The notes under the pieces: model-generated
The model's input: the letters and a program-made list of their open reading frames with translations, nothing else
Database searches by the model: none
What the model was told of the DNA's origin: nothing
In this document: positions 11,792 through 24,420 of the stretch, piece after piece
Position numbering within the stretch: the first letter of the stretch is position 1
How the letters are laid out: each line of letters starts with the position of its first letter
Made by a program: the position numbers and the translations under genes
Assembly: GCA_015680685.1 (NCBI GenBank)
Contig: MNCI01005835.1
Location: forward strand, 948,311 to 1,012,310
Direction: 5' to 3'
Length of the DNA: 64,000 bases
DNA from: Gnetum montanum
Lineage: Eukaryota; Streptophyta; Gnetopsida; Gnetales; Gnetaceae

Positions 11792-12310
11792 TCTCACATC
11801 CCTATTCCCAAATGGTGCCACTACATAACAAAGATTATATCTCTTCATAACAAGTATTATAATTATTGTAATAAGATACAAAAGGACAAGTTGTAATTAA
11901 GACCTAAATGGATGCATTGTAATAATGGACATGTCTCTTAAGATGACCTTTGAGGATTTGATGTAAGGTATTTATACCTTGGCCTTAGATATCATAATAC
12001 CATGGAGTTGTGGAGCCAATAAGGTGAGTAACAAGTAACAGGTGAAGTAAGACAAGAAGATGACTAGCCATCCCTTCAAGTCAATTACAAGCCTGATCAT
12101 GATGGTAGTGCTAGATTGCCTTTACCGGATAGATGCCAAAGGAATATAACCCTAAGAAACCCTCAAAACATGATCTAGATACACTATTTTAAATTAACAA
12201 AGCATTTTTTTATTTTCATTCTGCATTTTCCATGTTATTTTCTTTACATATAATGTTGAATATTATGAATATTTGACATTTGCCACAACATTCGTGAATG
12301 GGATGTTACA
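11792..12310 (+). repeat. R2 5' LTR
   Basis: 519 bp, homologous along its length to 37970-38470, for example GGTATTTATACC (near 11965 and 38118) and the end ATTTGACATTTGCCACAACA. The TATTTATACC block could be the TATA region. Confidence 0.85.
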
Positions 12311-12312
12311 TT

Positions 12313-12323
12313 TGGTATCAAAG
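12313..12323 (+). other. R2 primer-binding site (tRNA-iMet type)
   Basis: TGGTATCAAAG starts two bases after the LTR; the plant initiator tRNA-Met site is TGGTATCAGAG, so there is one mismatch. Confidence 0.75.
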
Positions 12324-13339
12324 AAAACCATGACCCAAAGGTCACTCATAATCAAGGACCAACTATAATCCAATGATGAACCATGGAGCCATGACTTAGG
12401 GAGAACCATGAACCACCACTAAATGCATCTTATGTAGGAGATGATCCATGTAAGCTAGAAGATATTCTTCTAGTGATTTTCATGGACAACTGAGTAAAGG
12501 CCACACATCTAAAAGAAAACCACGGACATGCATCATGTTCAAGATGAACCCCACAAACCAAAAATATTCTTTTGTAGTGACTTTAATAAATAGCAATAAC
12601 TATGAGATCTAATTACACTTCAACAAGGTACATCAACTACAAGAGACATTACTAAGACAAGGATACACAGGTCCAAGTAACTCTTACCCATCTTGTAGTA
12701 TTATTAGAATGTTAATTAATTAAGGTTATTGTTGCATTCCTTCCAAGAGGCTAGTAATCATGACCTAAGTCAATATTATCCTGATTAGAACTTATTATCC
12801 CTTAAACCCTAACCCATATAACTTGTAACTACTCATTTTTACATAAGACCTATGCATTGGTAAGTTAAGGAAGCCATCCTAACCATAAGATTATCTCATC
12901 CCTATTTAACCAATAAGGGTTATTACCAAAATATTCATAGGAAAAATAAATACATGGTGGGTAATTTTATCCTACTTTGCTCATTAGTACTTTGTTAGGG
13001 TATAACCATGATGTAAAAGAATAAGCTTACATCACACTTGCAAAATTGCAAGGTATATGTGTTATATTTTTTACCAATAGTCAGTATATTATTATAGTGT
13101 AAGTCATTTACAAGTCTACATGTCACCCATAATGCAACCTAGTAATGTCAATTTGGAAAAATAGGCTATTTTGGTCCTTTCAAATCTTAAAAATTTAAGT
13201 TATTTTTTGAACTTAAAATTATTCCCAGTGCATACTACTCATTAAGATGATTCTAATAGTACAAATTTTGTCCTAGGCTTACAGTTTGGGAGATATTGTT
13301 GTTCAAAGCTTTTCAATATGTATGTCTTACTAAAATAAT

Positions 13340-13375
13340 ATATTAATTAATTAATTAATTTAAATTTATAAAAAT
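13340..13375 (+). repeat. AT-rich (TTAA)n-like microsatellite
   Basis: TATTAATTAATTAATTAATT-type run in the R2 interior. Confidence 0.7.
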
Positions 13376-13540
13376 AAATATTTAAAATTTTAATATCAAG
13401 AAGTAATGTCAAAACATTTTGGAACTTGAAATTAAACCCACAAACTCTAAGTTACCAACGAAACTCTTAGCCCCTTATTGTGCTAGCCACCAAACCTCAA
13501 ATGCTAGTTATTTATCATACATGTGCAATGTTATATTTAT

Positions 13541-13594
13541 AATAAATAATAATAATAATAACAACAACAACAAAAATAATAATAATAATAATTT
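13541..13594 (+). repeat. AAT/AAC trinucleotide microsatellite
   Basis: Runs of AAT, then AAC, then AAT repeats. They create a spurious poly-Asn frame. Confidence 0.85.
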
Positions 13595-15556
13595 TAAGAA
13601 TGATTTTGCAAAGGGGCTGCATAGCCCCAATAAAAGCTACGCTAGGCCTTTTATGCTACCCTATTATGTGCCATCCTCCATCGTTATCTATTGTTGCTTA
13701 CATGCTCTACCTCTCTCCTGCTCCTCTATTACCATTACTACTAACCTCACCTACACCTTCTACTTTGCCTACATTGGAAAACCCACTAGAAATTTTAGAT
13801 CCACAATGGCCAAAAGCACTAACACCATAGGATCTTTCCTTCTCTAACCATTGTTGGCACCATAGAATCCTACCTCTTTCAGTAATTTCGACCACTTTGT
13901 ATTTTTTCGTCAATTGATGAGAAAATTTCAAAATTGTCAAATAATAGAAAATTTGAATTTCACATTCAAGATGAAAAAAATTACATATTAAAATGCAACA
14001 AAAAAGCAATCAGTCAAACTGACATGTTGGTAGCAACTAAGATAAAAATTTGGTAATTAAGCATGGTTGTCCTAGAGTAATACTAGAATGGATAACCTCT
14101 TGAAAAATTTCAAATTTTATGCCTAAAGCTTTCAATTTTGAAAGTCATAACTTTTGATTTTGGTTTCCATTTTTTATAAATGAATAGTTGTTTCTAGTAG
14201 ATTTTGACCTTTCGGATGCAATAGCAAAGTTAAATCTACCCCATGAAGCTTTGAAAATTAGTTTGTAATCCTCACCCTAAAACTATGCCTCTAGATCCTT
14301 GAAGCCTCAACTTGGCATACCCAAATATACGATGTTCAATTCTAACATACTTATCAACATTTCTAACATTTTTTAGCCTTCTAAACTCAATGGTAAGGTC
14401 AAATTAATTATTTAGGTACCCATAATTTAGGTGATACCTTAAATCATGCATTAAGAGGTCATATGTAAATTAACTAACAATGCTTAATAATTTAATTATT
14501 AGGAATAACAAATCTAACCTCTTGGACCATCTTGGACCTTAAGATTAGGTGCTTAATCTCTTTAGATAGATAGACCTAGACTACTGATCTCTAATGTGTC
14601 ATTGGTTACACTATCGAAGTCAGTGTCTTAAGTAGGATAGAAACATCATTAAGATTTTAGTAATGTAGCAAATTATTACCAATCCAATGAAATAATCAAT
14701 TAATTGGAGAATAAGTTAGTCATCCAGAATGGTCAAAAAGATGTATACCAATTTAACCTATAAGTAGATCATGTTGTAAAACAACATGAAGAATCATAAT
14801 CTTGTTTAAACAAGGGTTATGATACTTGCGAGGGGAAATTACCCAAGAGAAAATATAAGAACAAGAATGAAATTTGCAATATACAACTTACTTGGTGAAA
14901 GACAACATCCACTATGTCCATCTTAGGACTTGAACTAGCATGAGTATTGATACCCACACATCCTGGAAAAATTATAACATTTGAATTCTAATGTCTTGTG
15001 CCTACAAGAAGTTCTACCATGTGAATTCTTATATCAATTCCAACCCAATTTAAGAAAGTTATGATATGAAGTTATTTACAAGTAAAATGATTCTTGTAAA
15101 AGTTCTTCTTTTGAGCCATATAGATTAGCCTATTGTAGGAACCAGAACATGGATGGTTGTGCAATCTTTTATAAGGAAGATAAGTTTAAATTAGTATAAA
15201 GGTTTGAATGGTGATTAGAATATATGATTTTTGAAATTCCAAAATGTCATGTAATTAGGAAAAAAGAACGATCAAGATTTGAGAGAAGCCATATAGCCTT
15301 GGCATTGATATTTATAATCCAATCATTAGGAAAATGTGTATGTATGATCAACACACATTTCATTGTTAAATCAAAATGTTCAAATGTTAGACTTTGTCAA
15401 GTGACCTACTTGATTAACCAAATAGAGAAAAGATTGAAGAATAAATTATTCCTAATCCATACCAATTTTAACCTAGAACCATTCATCCTTTGTAAAGGCT
15501 TTAATGTAAAAATAAGGAGTAGTAGTTATTAATTTTTAAAATATGGATATGTAAAG

Positions 15557-16451
15557 TGATGAAGTGTTCAATTGATACGTCAACTAGGCCACATTAACGG
15601 AGCCTCGTTGACGCGACCACAGTGACATGACCCTGTCGACGTATCCGTCCATGCACTAACGCAACCCCATTAACGCATAGTATATCTCTTACTACAAATA
15701 TGCATGCACCTACAGCATTTATGGGATCTTTTGAGTTAATTGTAGCGAAGTTCTTATAGTTTGTTTCCGTACAAGTTAGAATATTTTCCAAGTGCCTGTA
15801 GCAGGAGTGAGAAGGATGTACGGCTCTTTATTTGAGCACTAATATACCTAAGCCCATTAGCATGAGCGACAATAAGATGAGCTTTTTGAATATTCCTTAC
15901 AGCATTTGGATTTAATTACTTAAGCATTAAAACACTTTAATATTTCAATTTTTTAAGCATTCCAAAGTCCTTTATTATTATCGCTTTATGGTTACAACCT
16001 TTTTCATAGTTTATAAGAACCATAGGCACAACCATCTCAAACATATACTGACACTTGGCAACCTAATGACACTTAATTTCTGGTAACCCAGTAGTGGTTA
16101 GGGTATGCTCAGGGTGTGCATGGAAGATGGGATCGGTTGCTTATGCTAGGGAGAGTTAAGCGATAGAGTAGAATAGTCACAAAATTATACAACTTTCCAT
16201 TTCCTACACTAGAAGAATCAGACCTTAAAAGATAAAAAGAAAACTAATAAAAATCATTTGCCTCAATCTCACTCAACCATCGCTTTAGAATATCACAAGT
16301 GAGGTTGGGAAGACAATGGCCATTCTAACTAAGCTTTTGCTAGCTACAATTCTGTGTACGTAAGTGCTTGTAGTCTGCGGAATTCGACCGAGTCACACGT
16401 GCACACTCGTGATTCGTATGGTTGGGCGTAGGGGTACCTCACCACTCATCA
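15557..16451 (+). repeat. R3 5' LTR
   Basis: 895 bp, TGATGAAGTGTTC to ACCACTCATCA, matching 29376-30231 plus 37074-37114. A polyadenylation-like AATAAGATGAGC lies near 15870 (AATAAAGACAAGC in the 3' copy). Confidence 0.9.
15579..15702 (+). promoter_or_regulatory. R3 LTR promoter: GGCC/GCCTC-centred palindromic boxes plus TATA
   Basis: Near-palindromes GTCAACTAGGCCACATTAAC (15579-15598) and ATTAACGGAGCCTCGTTGAC (15593-15612), with further GTTGAC and GTCGACG repeats. The TATA position reads CTACAAATATG (15692-15702) here but CTATAAATATG in the 3' LTR near 29511. Confidence 0.55.
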
Positions 16452-16452
16452 T

Positions 16453-16470
16453 TCGCATCATTTTCGAGGA
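16453..16470 (+). other. R3 primer-binding site, degenerate tRNA-Asp type
   Basis: TCGCATCATTTTCGAGGA aligns with TGGCATCGTTGCTGAGGA of R6 at the same offset from the LTR. Confidence 0.6.
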
Positions 16471-16614
16471 TTGTTAATCTTACATGCACTATCTAGTCTT
16501 AGCAAGATCGCCATTCACTTCATTGAAACAGACCCAATATATTGAAATCTACACACACTAGGTGGTTTAAGTAAGAGTAATCCACACCAATCTATTTGTT
16601 ATCCAACATCAAGA

Positions 16615-18960
16615 ATGTCTTCTTCTCACAGGCAAGACAGATCCTACCCACCAGTGCTGCAGGAATGTCGGGTGGTATACCCACATCCAGATGAGTATAT
16701 ACCTAACTTCACCTTTATCCTGCATTTGGATGATTACATGTGATGGTGGGATATGGAGGGAAATATCATATTGCCCCCTGATCAAACGATTCTTGGAATG
16801 CTGCTCCAAACTCTTACCAAACTAGGCATTCAGGACCACGGTGTGGAGTATGTAATGGAGGATCTTGATTATTGGGACTATTGCCCAACTGAAGCACAAC
16901 ATGCATGGGACCAACACCAAGCGGAATGCCATGAGCACATAAAGGAAAAATAGTTCAATAATCCTTTGTTCCTGCAGGGCTCGTATGACGATGAGGAACC
17001 TATTTCTCATGGTTCCCATTCACCTGAAGCTCCTCCACTACATCAGATCATCCAATCCATCATACAAAGTAAACAATTAGGTGACTGAGAGTCCCTAGGT
17101 GGTGGAGGATCTCACAAAAAAGATCACAGCAAAGGGAAGGAGGAACATGAAAACAGAGGTCGTCACCGGAGCAAAGGAGGGGACCGACACCATAATGGTG
17201 GTAATTCTCCTCCCTCTTCCCCCTCTTCTACATCTTCCCATTCCACGTTGTCTTCACCAGGTTTTAACTCTGATTGCCACCATCGCAAGAAGGATCAAGG
17301 TGATGGTGATTAGAAAGATCGATAAGACCGTAAGGATAGATGGGGACAATGTAAGGAAAAGCATGACCAATCACATAAGTCTCACTATCAAGAAAGAAGA
17401 GGTAACAAAAACCATCACGAATTTCATGGCCATCAGCAGGACTATGACTCAAATGAACCACTACTTGCTACTTGGAGCATGCTTAATATAGCTAAGGTTG
17501 TTCAAATACCCACCAAGCACTTAAAAGACAACCAGATCAAGCACCTTGACATGAACAACATCCCCAAATTTGAAGGGGGATATAACTGTGATCTACAAAC
17601 TCACTTGCAAGCATTTCATGATGCCTGCAGCTTGCAAAATATAAACAAAAATTGGCAGAACCTCAAGCTATTCCCCCGAACACTCATCAAAGAAGCAGAA
17701 AACTGGTACCGGTCTTTGGAACCAGAATCAATCAGATGATGGAGTACAATGCTAGAAATTTTCAATGATAAATACCAAACCTACTCCAAAGTGTCTAATC
17801 TGAGATGATAAATCCAGGGATGGAAGAAAGGTGACCATGAACCCTTGAATACATCCATGGGCAAATATTACACATTGTTACACTGATGCCCTAGTCATGG
17901 CTACTCTCAGCGGGAATAGCTTCGCCATATCATAGATGGGCTCCACTTTGAAATAAGAAAGACCCTTGGCATTTATGCTCAAGGATGACTATCTGAGTTA
18001 AGGGCCCATCAACTGTAGCACCTCATTGAGCAGATGGCCAAAGAGGAAGGGCAACTAAGGAAAAAGAAAAGTGCAGAAGAATATAATCAAGACCCTTCCA
18101 TTCAAAAGAAGGAAGTCTGATTTTGTGAAGATGAGGAAGAATCACTGATGGATGTAGTGATGAATCAAAAAACCTTGCCCGTACAAAAATTTTCCTTTGA
18201 AATTTCAACCAAGGTTGACAAGATGTGGGATTCTTCGATGAAAAATTCCAAAGTGCTCTGAAAATCGCAATGGAATCCAAAGAACAAAGTAATGATCAAG
18301 ATTGGCGTAGGAGAAGAGAAGCTGAACATGCCTACCAAAAAGGTAAGGGAAAAGTTTCTACAGTAGAATAGGTTGCAGACTCTGACATGGAAGAAGATGA
18401 TGGATGGAACATATGCTAATACAAACATCCTAAGAGGTGTTGTCCTATGATGTCACATTTACAAGAGTCTGGGGTGTATGCATTGAATCCTCGCTTGGCA
18501 AAAAGGAAAACACCTCGAAGATTACCTTATCCACAAGGCAATCCCAGGCAGTTCCATCAACAACAAGGATATTATCCAAGTAGAGCATTGCCTCAACCTT
18601 ACGAGTATTACCAACAATGGTAGCATCCACAATTGTGGGGGATGCCACCTCCAAGGCAGTAGTACCCTTATCAACAGTCGAACCCTTATGGGTACTATGT
18701 TCAGTAACCAGTCTCCCCACGAGACTCTTCTAGTCATGTGCCATTTCAAAATCATTACTACCCCCCAAAATACTTCTAAACACAAATTCCATCACTTAGG
18801 GGGAAGAACCCACATCTATACTATCCTCTATCACCTTCTCCTACCATACCTACTCATCAGCCCTCCACTCAACTACCTCCTGCTCCACCTATGCAGGGAG
18901 AAATACCACCACAACCATAGCAACGTATTGTCACAAGGGCTATCAACTTACAACTAGCTT
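16615..18960 (+). pseudogene. R3 gag, broken
   Basis: It starts MSSSHRQDRSYPPV and carries the conserved YPHPDEYIPNFTFILH block, then a stop (16741). A low-complexity His/Ser/charged segment follows (about 17100-17460). The Retrotrans_gag-type capsid core is at about 17479-18050 (FEGGYNCDLQTHLQAFHDA, WYRSLEPESI). Next come a charged region and a Pro/Gln/Tyr-rich tail (about 18480-18930). The knuckle region near 18410-18440 has lost its first cysteine and holds a stop. Gag would form the particle that packages element RNA. The ATG sits 145 bp after the primer site. Confidence 0.7.
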
Positions 18961-19129
18961 CTCAACCAAGTGGACCATAATCAAAACCATAAAAATGCCA
19001 TTTTTTTCAGCCCACTATCCCAAACATACCTTCACATTCACTTGTGGCTAGTGCCTCTAAACCTCCAATCGCCTCCACCATTCAACCCTTCAAGAAACTT
19101 TCAAGCTAAACACCTCCCAAAGTACAAAC

Positions 19130-19510
19130 CGTCATGCTAACACATGTTGTGATAGACTCGATTAAGGTAGGCCATCTTCCTTGAAAATTGACTAATCCAG
19201 GGAGTCCCCTCATATACCTCCAAGTGGTAGGAAACGAGCCATGCAAAGCTCTTTTGGATTCGAGGTCAGGCATCAACTTGATTTCACATGATATGTAAAA
19301 CACTTGGAACCTACCCATGTTGAAGAAAAGTAACATTTGGCTCAAGTTGGCAGACCAATCCATTACTATTCCCTTATGATTGGTAGAAGATATTGTGACC
19401 ATCATGCTGACTTCTTGGTCATCTGTGTTGATAATTGCAAGGGGAATTTTCTGATCATAATGGGAAGAGCCTAGCTTAGCACAGTGGACACACAATTAGG
19501 GCTCTAAGAT
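19130..19510 (+). pseudogene. R3 aspartic protease, broken
   Basis: Frame MLTHVVIDSIKVGHLP, then LIYLQVVGNEPCKALLDSRS near 19215-19265. The active-site triad DSG reads DSR here, and stops follow, so the copy cannot be active. The retroviral-type protease would cleave Gag-Pol. R7 keeps the intact DSG. Confidence 0.75.
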
Positions 19511-19867
19511 CTTTCCCTTGAAATTTCAAAAGAAAATCCTTTCAGGAAGATTGAGAAGAAGCATGTTCCATGCATTGTGTACAGTGACTCCGGGTGCAAC
19601 TATGTGTAGCAACTTTGGTCCACTAAGCGGACATCTATTCAAGCATGCAGTACGTGTGCTGAAGAATCACAGATTTAACGATGTCTATACGGAACAGCCA
19701 CAAATCAAGAAGGCACCTAATGACTGACCGCTGACTCTGATAATAGCACTCTATGCATGGAACCTTCTAAGGGCCTTGTATGTGCCTATATGAAAAGCAT
19801 GAATGAATTAGAAAAGGTCAATCAACAAGTCTCCACTATTGATGATAGTGATGATTGGGGAAAGTTA

Positions 19868-21400
19868 TAGATCCCTGAAAGCTTTAGACAGGAACCCTTG
19901 GAACTGAAAACCTTACCAGCCAATTTGAAATATGCATTCTTGCATTATGGTAAGCCGGTAATCATCAATGCCACTCTTGCTCCTGAACAAAAGAAGAGAT
20001 TGTTAAAGATGGTGATCAAATGGGTGGCTGCTTTTGCATGGTCATATCCTAAACTAATAGGAGTTGACCCTAGGGTATGCCAACATCAGATTTATATCAA
20101 CCCCTCCATGAAGCCACGACGATGAACACAAAGACAATTGAACCCCAAACTAAAGCAAATCGTCAAAGATAAAATTGAACAATTGCTGAAAGCAGGGTTC
20201 ATCTATTCTATTGCGAATAGTGAATGGGTCAGTCCACTCATTATTATGCCAAAGAAGGATGGCAAATGGAGAGTCTGTATAGATTTCCAATTACTAAATA
20301 TGGCAACCTTCAAGGATCACTTCCCACTTCTATTTGTGGATCAAGTGTTGGATACTATTGCAGGGCATTGTTACTATAGCTTTTTGGATGGTTATAATGG
20401 CTATAACCAAATCCAAAGCATGCTCAAAGACTAGGACAAAACAGCATTTACAAGTCCCTAGTGAACTTTTGCATTTAAGAAGATGCCCTTTGGCCTATGC
20501 AATGCACCTACAACCTTCCAACGCCTTGTCCTCAGCATATTTCAGCAACAAATTGGAAATGGAGTAGAAGTTTTCATGGATGACTTCTCTACCTATGTAG
20601 CAACATTTGAACAAGCCTTGGACCATCTTGAGCAAGTTTTAAAAGATGTGTGAAAACTAATTTATGGGTCAACTGGCAAAAGAGCCACTTGATGGTCCAA
20701 GAGGGCACTGTTCTAGGGCATCGAATTTCACAAGCAGGGATTGGTGTAGATCTTGAAAAAATTAGAGTTATCCAAGGAATCACCAATTAACTAGGCACTA
20801 TAAAACATGTTTGGTCATTCCTTGGACACACTGGTTATTACCGACGCTTCATCGAGAATTTCTTGAAGATCGCCAAGCCGTTGGTGGTACTAATGAAGAA
20901 GGATGCTCTGTTTGTCTGGACTAGGAAATGTGAGTCTGCATTCTAAACACTAAAATGGAAACTCATAGAGACTCCAATTCTATGGGCACTTGACTATTCT
21001 AGACCATTTCACATCATGACAGATGTATTTAATTATGCATTGGGAGCTGTGCTCACATAGTTGGATGACCAAAGACGTCCATATTACATCCACTATGCAA
21101 GCTAAAGCATTGTGGATGCTCAACCCAATTACACCACAACCAAAAAGGAATTAATGGCGGTGGTGTTCACCTTGGAAAAGTTCCAACACTATGTGCTCAA
21201 ATACAACGTGTTTGTACATATTAGCCACAATGCCATCTAGTTCCTTATGAACAAACCAATGGTAAGTTCTTGTATTATATGGTGGCTCGTGATCCTTTAA
21301 GAATTTGATCTTACTATGGTAGACAAAAAGTGAACTGAGAATGTGGTTGCTAACCACTTATCTCAGTTATGATGGGACAATGCAAAGGAGGAGGGGCCAC
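19868..21400 (+). pseudogene. R3 reverse transcriptase and RNase H, broken
   Basis: Typical Ty3-type RT: MPKKDGKWRVCIDF near 20250, YSFLDGYNGYNQI near 20370 (motif A Asp present), MPFGLCNAPTTFQ near 20482 and EVFMDDFSTY near 20565 with the catalytic DD pair present. VLGHRISQAGIGVD and the connection domain follow. RNase H has DYSRPFHIMTDVFNYALGAV near 20990-21050. The spacing and FMDDF variant point to the Athila/Tat group. At least a dozen stops, mostly TAG or TGA at former Trp, Gln or Arg codons, break it. Confidence 0.85.
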
Positions 21401-21599
21401 TCTCCGACCAATTCCTAGATGAACTTCTCTTCACTAGAGAAATCACCAAGGAAACGCCCACAGGATCAACTTGGTTTAGCAACATCCTTACCTATCTTCT
21501 AACATAAGAGTTACCAAAGGAGTGAAATCATCAGAAGAAGTAATAGTTTCTTCACAAGACCAAGCACTTCATGGAAATCAACAAACACCTTTACAAAGT

Positions 21600-22720
21600 G
21601 TGTGCGGATGGCTTAGTTCGATGGTGCATCCCTGATGAGGATAAACTACACGTTCTTCAAGAAGCTCATGAAAGCCCTTATGGGAGCCACTATGTTGGAT
21701 GATGCACAGCCATTAAGATCATGCTTGCAGGGTATTACTAGCCTACACTCTTCAAAGATGCTCAATGGTTCATCTACTCCTGTGAATGATGTCAACGAGA
21801 TGGTGGGATGACATCATGAATGAAGGGACCTCAACAATGGATCCAGCCACTAGAACCCTTCAATATTTGGGGCATCAACTTCATGGATCCCATTGCACCC
21901 ATGTCTAGTGGAAAGGTATATATCATCGTCACAATAGACTACTGTACCAAGTGGGCAAAGGTGGTAGCCGTCACTAACTGTTCCTCAACTACTGTCGCAC
22001 AGTTTGTCCAATAGCAAATTATGAACAGGTTTGGGGTGCCACATGCACTAATTTCAAATAACGGAACTCACTTTACAAGAAATACTTTTCATAAACTCAT
22101 GCAGAACTTGGGGCTTGAACATAAATTTACAACACCCTATCACCTCCAAGCCAACGGGCAAGCTGAAGTTACAAATAGGGAGATTACAAAAATCCTAACT
22201 AGGACCATTAGAAAATATAGGAGGGATTGGAGCACAAAACTTAACAATGCCCTCTAGGCCTATTGCTCAACGTGGAAACTTCATATCGACTACTCTCCTT
22301 ATAAGTTAGTGTACGGGAAACAATCAAAACTTCCAATTCAGGCAAAACTATGAACACTATCTATCGTGAGTGAATTGGATCTTGACTTATCACTAGCACA
22401 ATGAGAACGACTCATCAACTTGAATGTGCTAGATGAGAATCGACTAGTAGCCCTATCATCAAATGAAATACACAAGGCCTATAATAAAAAATGTCATGAT
22501 CTTAGGAATCAAAAGGTAACATTTCAACGTGAAGATAAGGTACTCTACTGGAACCCCACACATGTACCACAACATACTAAGTTTCAAACACTATAGGAGG
22601 CACCTTATATTGTTTCTGAAACCTTTCCGTTTGGGACCCTACTTATACACAAACCTAAGGATCTCACGAAAACATAGTTAGTCAATATGCAACAATTAAA
22701 ACCCTTTCATGAACTCCACC
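21600..22720 (+). pseudogene. R3 integrase, broken
   Basis: The HHCC zinc-binding end is HESPYGSHYVG...CE-stop-CQ (about 21665-21800). The catalytic core reads WGINFMDPI (near 21870; the first Asp is replaced by Asn), ISNNGTHF (near 22050; second Asp also Asn) and QANGQAEVTN (near 22150; Glu present). A C-terminal segment resembling an SH3-like region (DKVLYWNPTHV) runs to about 22720. Two of three catalytic acids are missing, besides the stops. Confidence 0.8.
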
Positions 22721-23420
22721 AAACTAGTGTCACTGCCCTCTTATCATACAGTCAACCTTGTTCCATTTTCCAGATCTCCTCCTCCCAACTTAGTCATGAG
22801 GGAGACCACTATCCATGCTAACAACCTCTACAGGCTCCTCAGTTGTTTTTGAAAGTTTTTGTTTTACACCTTTTTGTTTTACAACATCGTTAGTACATTT
22901 GACCATTGTTACTTACTTTTTCTTTCTTTCTTTACTTATTTCTATCTGTATATACGTACTTATCCTTTGATTTTTTTATACTTTTCATTAATAAGCTATT
23001 TTATTGCTACAAGATGTACTGGTGCAGTTGTTTCTCTTTCAGATCGGTTACATGATATGATCTGCCTATTCTATCTAGCTCCTGCCTTAGCATTGTTGTT
23101 CTAGGAAGTCACGTTCTACTTTCATTTTATGTAATAGGCAGTGAGTCCATGTCATCCACCCATCCACCCACTCCACAATTTTCCTTATTTTCAAAATATG
23201 AAAATCCCTTTCAATTAAAAACAACTTTAATTAATTTGTGAATTGTGTAGTTTTTGGACTTGAGGCGAATCTAACGGTTTGAACAAGGTGTGACCTCAAG
23301 GGGAATGCAACATTCTTCATACTTTTCTATTCCCTTGTATTCGAGCGTGTGTCCTCACGAACTTCTTACCACTCCATATCCTCGCATAACAGGAAGTTAA
23401 ATGGCAATTTTTCCTTGCAC
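22721..23420 (+). other. R3 post-integrase non-coding region
   Basis: Begins with CTCCTCCCAACTTAGTCATG, shared with R6 (57570-57600) and R7 (minus, about 49200-49240). Pyrimidine-rich stretches follow. No gene seen. Confidence 0.5.
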
Positions 23421-23579
23421 GATGTGGTCCTCATCATTCAAAAAAAAACAAAACATGAGGATTCAAAGCATACCCCTTAGACCAAATGCATGTGAAACTA
23501 CATGGGTCTTTGCATGGTGTGGTTCCCATAAAAAAATAAAAACAAAAACAAAATAAAACATGGGAATTCAAAGCACACT
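23421..23579 (+). other. Two tandem hairpins in R3
   Basis: Hairpin 1 (23421-23473) has arms GGTCCTCAT and ATGAGGATT around an A-rich loop. Hairpin 2 (23516-23579) has GGTTCCCAT and ATGGGAATT. Each can also form an outer stem from GGTGTG-like and CACACC-like flanks (partly degraded in hairpin 1). Arm sequences differ but remain complementary. Confidence 0.6.
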
Positions 23580-23984
23580 CCTTAGACCACCTCTAACAAG
23601 CTACAAGCACTAGTTATGGGACTTGTTTTGTCCCCTCTAACTTAGCCCCTTTTTCACTTCCTATCTCTCATTCATGCTAGAGTGGTGGTTGTTTGTGGGA
23701 GCATTCTTGTGCCTCAAAGGAATGGACTAGTCTTCGAATGTTGATGCGATGTCACTGAGTGTGGTTGGTTTTGGGTATGGATTGAGGATGGATCCTACCA
23801 GGTCACTTAATCATACACTTTAAAATACCAAAAAATTTTGGGTCTCGGCATTGCAACTTCAAATATGGCTAAGTGTTAAAATGGTGGCACTTTGCCCATA
23901 TTTTTCCAAGTCTTGAATGTAGTCAGCTCCAACTGCCAAATTTTCAAAAATTTTCTAAGTGTCAGAACGAGGGCACTTTCTACA

Positions 23985-24120
23985 CAGATGTTACGCTGCA
24001 TAGTGTAGCGTAGCACCCTGTTAAGCTACGTAGCGTAGCGCAATGTAGCACCCTATCAAGCTATTGAACCTAGCGCAGCATAGCACCCTATCAAGCTGTG
24101 CAGCATAGTACAGCATAACA
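23985..24120 (+). repeat. GTAGCGCAGCATAGCACC-type tandem repeat
   Basis: Three imperfect copies of a unit containing TAGCACCCTATCAAGCT. Confidence 0.7.
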
Positions 24121-24153
24121 CACCTGTCCAGTACAATAGATAGTGGAGGGGTG

Positions 24154-24420
24154 TAATAGACAGTAGTAACCAGTGTCTTGTGTCCCACGTGTAACATGGG
24201 ACAAGTGCAATAGAAAGTAGTAACCAGCATCCTTTGTCCCACACGTAGCACGGATGAGTGCAGTAGATAGTAGCAACCAGCATCCTATGTCTTGTGCATA
24301 ACACGAGATGAGTGCAGTAGATAGTAGCAACCAATGTCCCTTGTCCCATGTGTAACACAGGATGAGTGTAGTAGACAGTGTCCTATGTCCCACACGTAAC
24401 ATAGGACAAGCATAGCAGAC
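24154..24420 (+). repeat. 54-bp minisatellite
   Basis: About four and a half copies, each starting AGAYAGTAGYAACCA and ending GTGCAGT. Some copies hold a small inverted repeat (TGTCCCA...TGGGACA). The open frames on the minus strand here are products of this repeat. Confidence 0.75.

Larger units (their letters stand above)
12324..15551 (+). other. R2 interior, left part: no coding capacity seen
   Basis: I found no gag, protease, RT or integrase motif on either strand. The longest plausible frame is 15224-15532 (102 codons, MIFEIPKCHVIRKK...), which I do not recognise. Together with 37120-37956 this gives about 4.1 kb of non-coding interior, which fits a LARD-type non-autonomous element or a heavily decayed one. 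Confidence 0.5.

Noticed and set aside
13419-13847. A 142-codon plus-strand frame with a poly-Asn run
   Set aside because: Created by the AAT/AAC microsatellite; no family motif.
24021-24402. Three overlapping minus-strand frames of about 100 codons
   Set aside because: Periodic products of the 54-bp minisatellite in several frames.
24154-24420. Regular repeats that could suggest a CRISPR-like array
   Set aside because: There are no unique spacers of constant length; copies abut directly, and the setting is a plant retroelement.
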